DNA of 6,442 bases. Origin: Nitratifractor sp964650685 (GTDB lineage: Bacteria; Campylobacterota; Campylobacteria; Campylobacterales; Sulfurovaceae). Position numbers and translations under genes: made by a program. Where the stretch lies: contig CAZYUW010000033.1 in assembly GCA_964650685.1 (NCBI GenBank), forward strand, positions 1 to 6,442, in the 5' to 3' direction. A model generated the notes under the pieces. That model searched no databases, was not told the origin of the DNA, and saw only the letters and a list, made by a program, of their open reading frames with translations. Of this stretch, positions 5,133 to 6,442 are shown piece after piece. How positions within the stretch are numbered: the first letter of the stretch is position 1; each line of letters opens with the position of its first letter.

Positions 5133-5759
5133 ATGGCAAGATATAGAGGTCCTGTTGAAAAACTGGAAAGACGATTAGGTGTCGATCTCGGACTCAAGGG
5201 AGAGAGACGGCTCTCCGGAAAAAGCGCTCTGGAAAAGAGACCCTATCCTCCGGGGCAGCACGGCCAGAGAAGATCCAAGATCAGCGAATATGGTCTGCAG
5301 CTTCGTGAGAAGCAGAAAGCCAAATTCATGTACGGTGTGAGTGAAAAGCAGTTCAGATCACTTTTTAGAGAGGCCAACAGAAGAGAGGGCAACACCGGAG
5401 AGCTTCTCGTTCAGCTTCTCGAGCAGAGGCTCGACAATGTTGTTTATAGAATGGGTTTCGCGACAACCAGAGCGTTCGCCAGACAGCTTGTAAACCATGG
5501 TCATGTCCTCGTCGATGGCAAAAGGGTGGATATACCGTCATATCGCGTCAAAGCGGGACAAAAGATAGAGATTCGCGAAAAGAGCAAAAACAATCCCCAG
5601 ATACAGAGGTCTGTCGAGCTGACCAATCAAACCGGCATCGTAGAGTGGGTAGATGTGGACAAGGAGAAGATGTTCGGGATATTTACACGCATCCCGGAGC
5701 GCGAAGAGGTTTCCATACCGGTGGAAGAGCGCTTGATCGTCGAGCTTTACTCCAAGTAA
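5133..5759 (+). CDS. rpsD: 30S ribosomal protein S4
   Basis: S4 is a primary 16S rRNA-binding protein that nucleates small-subunit assembly, contacts S5 at the accuracy-determining interface, and in many bacteria represses its own operon. The 208 aa length is typical. The N-terminal region (MARYRGPVEKLERRLG, then KRPYPPGQHGQRR at 35-47) contains no cysteine, so this is the zinc-free form. The RNA-binding S4 domain runs from about 98 to 160 and includes QRLDNVVYRMGFATTRAFARQ and VNHGHVLVDGKRVDIPSYRVKAGQ. The C-terminal FTRIPEREEVSIPVEERLIVELYSK matches the family end. The SD is AAAGGT (5121-5126). rpoA follows after 22 bases. Confidence 0.97.
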   Translation: MARYRGPVEKLERRLGVDLGLKGERRLSGKSALEKRPYPPGQHGQRRSKISEYGLQLREKQKAKFMYGVSEKQFRSLFREANRREGNTGELLVQLLEQRLDNVVYRMGFATTRAFARQLVNHGHVLVDGKRVDIPSYRVKAGQKIEIREKSKNNPQIQRSVELTNQTGIVEWVDVDKEKMFGIFTRIPEREEVSIPVEERLIVELYSK

Positions 5760-5781
5760 CAGATTACAAAAGGCTGAAACA

Positions 5782-6442
5782 ATGAGAAAAATAAAAGTAG
5801 CGCCTTATCTGCCGACAGAGGTTGAGGTAAACGAGATAAGCCCGACAAGAGCCGAAGTGATCGCGTATCCTTTTGAAAGTGGATACGCTATAACTCTGGC
5901 GCACCCGCTCAGACGACTTCTACTTGGAAGTTCGATAGGATACGCTCCCATATCGCTCAAGATAGAAGGGGCGGCACACGAGTTCGATTCCATCAGAGGT
6001 ATGCACGAGGATATAGCCGTATTTATCATAAACCTGAAAAACATCAGGTGCAAGATCAAAGATGACATAGACATGGCATCCGTCAGTTACAGTTTCAAGG
6101 GTCCTGCCGTGATAAAAGGCTCCGATCTCGACAACGATACGATAGAAGTAGCGGACAAAGAGAAGGTGCTCGCTACGCTCAACGATGATGGCGAACTGAA
6201 TTTTACAGTAGAATTCGCCAAAGGGATAGGATATATACCAAGCGAAGATCTCAGAGATCAAACAGACCCTGGAACTATCGCGCTTGACGCCTTTTTCACG
6301 CCTGTGCGTAAAGCCAATTATACTATTGAGAATGTACTCGTAGAGGACAATCCCAGCTACGAAAAGATTGTTTTCGATATCGAGACGGATGGGTTGATAT
6401 CTCCGATCGAAGCGTTCAGCAACGCTCTGGTGACGATGAACA
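5782..6442 (+). CDS. rpoA: DNA-directed RNA polymerase subunit alpha, 5' part (3' end outside window)
   Basis: The alpha subunit dimerises to scaffold beta and beta' in RNA polymerase, and its C-terminal domain contacts promoter DNA and regulators. The frame is open from ATG 5782 to the window end, giving 220 codons of an expected 330 or so: most of the N-terminal domain, with no C-terminal domain visible. The dimerisation and assembly region is clear: FESGYAITLAHPLRRLLLGS (31-50), with R44 and R45 at the same positions as in E. coli, where R45 is needed for assembly. HEFDSIRGMHEDI (66-78) and the later TPVRKANYTIENV (173-185) are also present. The AHPLRR form, in place of GNALRR, looks like the epsilonproteobacterial type. 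The SD AAAAGG (5768-5773) is 8 bases before the ATG. The rplQ gene expected next would lie beyond the window. Confidence 0.96.
   Translation, partial: MRKIKVAPYLPTEVEVNEISPTRAEVIAYPFESGYAITLAHPLRRLLLGSSIGYAPISLKIEGAAHEFDSIRGMHEDIAVFIINLKNIRCKIKDDIDMASVSYSFKGPAVIKGSDLDNDTIEVADKEKVLATLNDDGELNFTVEFAKGIGYIPSEDLRDQTDPGTIALDAFFTPVRKANYTIENVLVEDNPSYEKIVFDIETDGLISPIEAFSNALVTMN

Noticed and set aside
1..6442. Search for a novel system, mobile element, CRISPR or horizontally acquired gene.
   Set aside because: Every substantial stretch is accounted for by conserved ribosomal, secretion, initiation-factor, methionine aminopeptidase and RNA polymerase genes in a standard order, and no repeats or foreign-looking genes were seen.

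Overview
The window is one continuous block of ribosomal-protein and gene-expression genes, all on the + strand. It is the distal part of an spc-type operon running directly into an alpha-type operon. The order is rplF (3' part), rplR, rpsE, rplO, secY, map, infA, rpmJ, rpsM, rpsK, rpsD, rpoA (5' part). No mobile element, CRISPR array, tRNA, rRNA or foreign-looking gene is visible.

The organism is most likely a member of the Campylobacterota (Epsilonproteobacteria). Four things point there. rpmD (L30) is missing between rpsE and rplO. map and infA lie between secY and rpmJ. S5 (147 aa) and L15 (132 aa) are short. The proteins, especially the alpha-subunit N-terminal domain and IF-1, look like that group as I remember it. 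Base composition is around half G+C by eye, which is high for the phylum, so a free-living or vent-type lineage is more likely than a gut Campylobacter or Helicobacter. This is inference from memory, not a database search.

Layout: positions 1-2867 hold rplF to secY, packed with gaps of 2-11 bases, each gene with a purine-rich Shine-Dalgarno (SD) sequence. secY and map share one base (TGATG). map and infA are separated by 75 bases containing two small potential hairpins, and infA starts with TTG. The largest non-coding stretch is the 274-base gap between infA and rpmJ (3917-4190). It contains an extended -10 promoter (TGATATAAT) and about 140 bases of possible structured leader before rpmJ. 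rpmJ, rpsM and rpsK are again tightly packed. A 73-base gap before rpsD holds a weaker promoter candidate and a potential hairpin next to the rpsD ribosome binding site. rpoA is cut by the window end in its N-terminal domain.

The genes work together in making and running the translation and secretion machinery: large-subunit proteins L6, L18, L15 and L36; small-subunit proteins S5, S13, S11 and S4; initiation factor IF-1; methionine aminopeptidase acting on nascent chains; the SecY channel; and RNA polymerase alpha. I see no new biological system. The items most worth checking are the two non-coding gaps (infA-rpmJ and rpsK-rpsD), where the operon appears to be re-promoted and possibly controlled by RNA structure.
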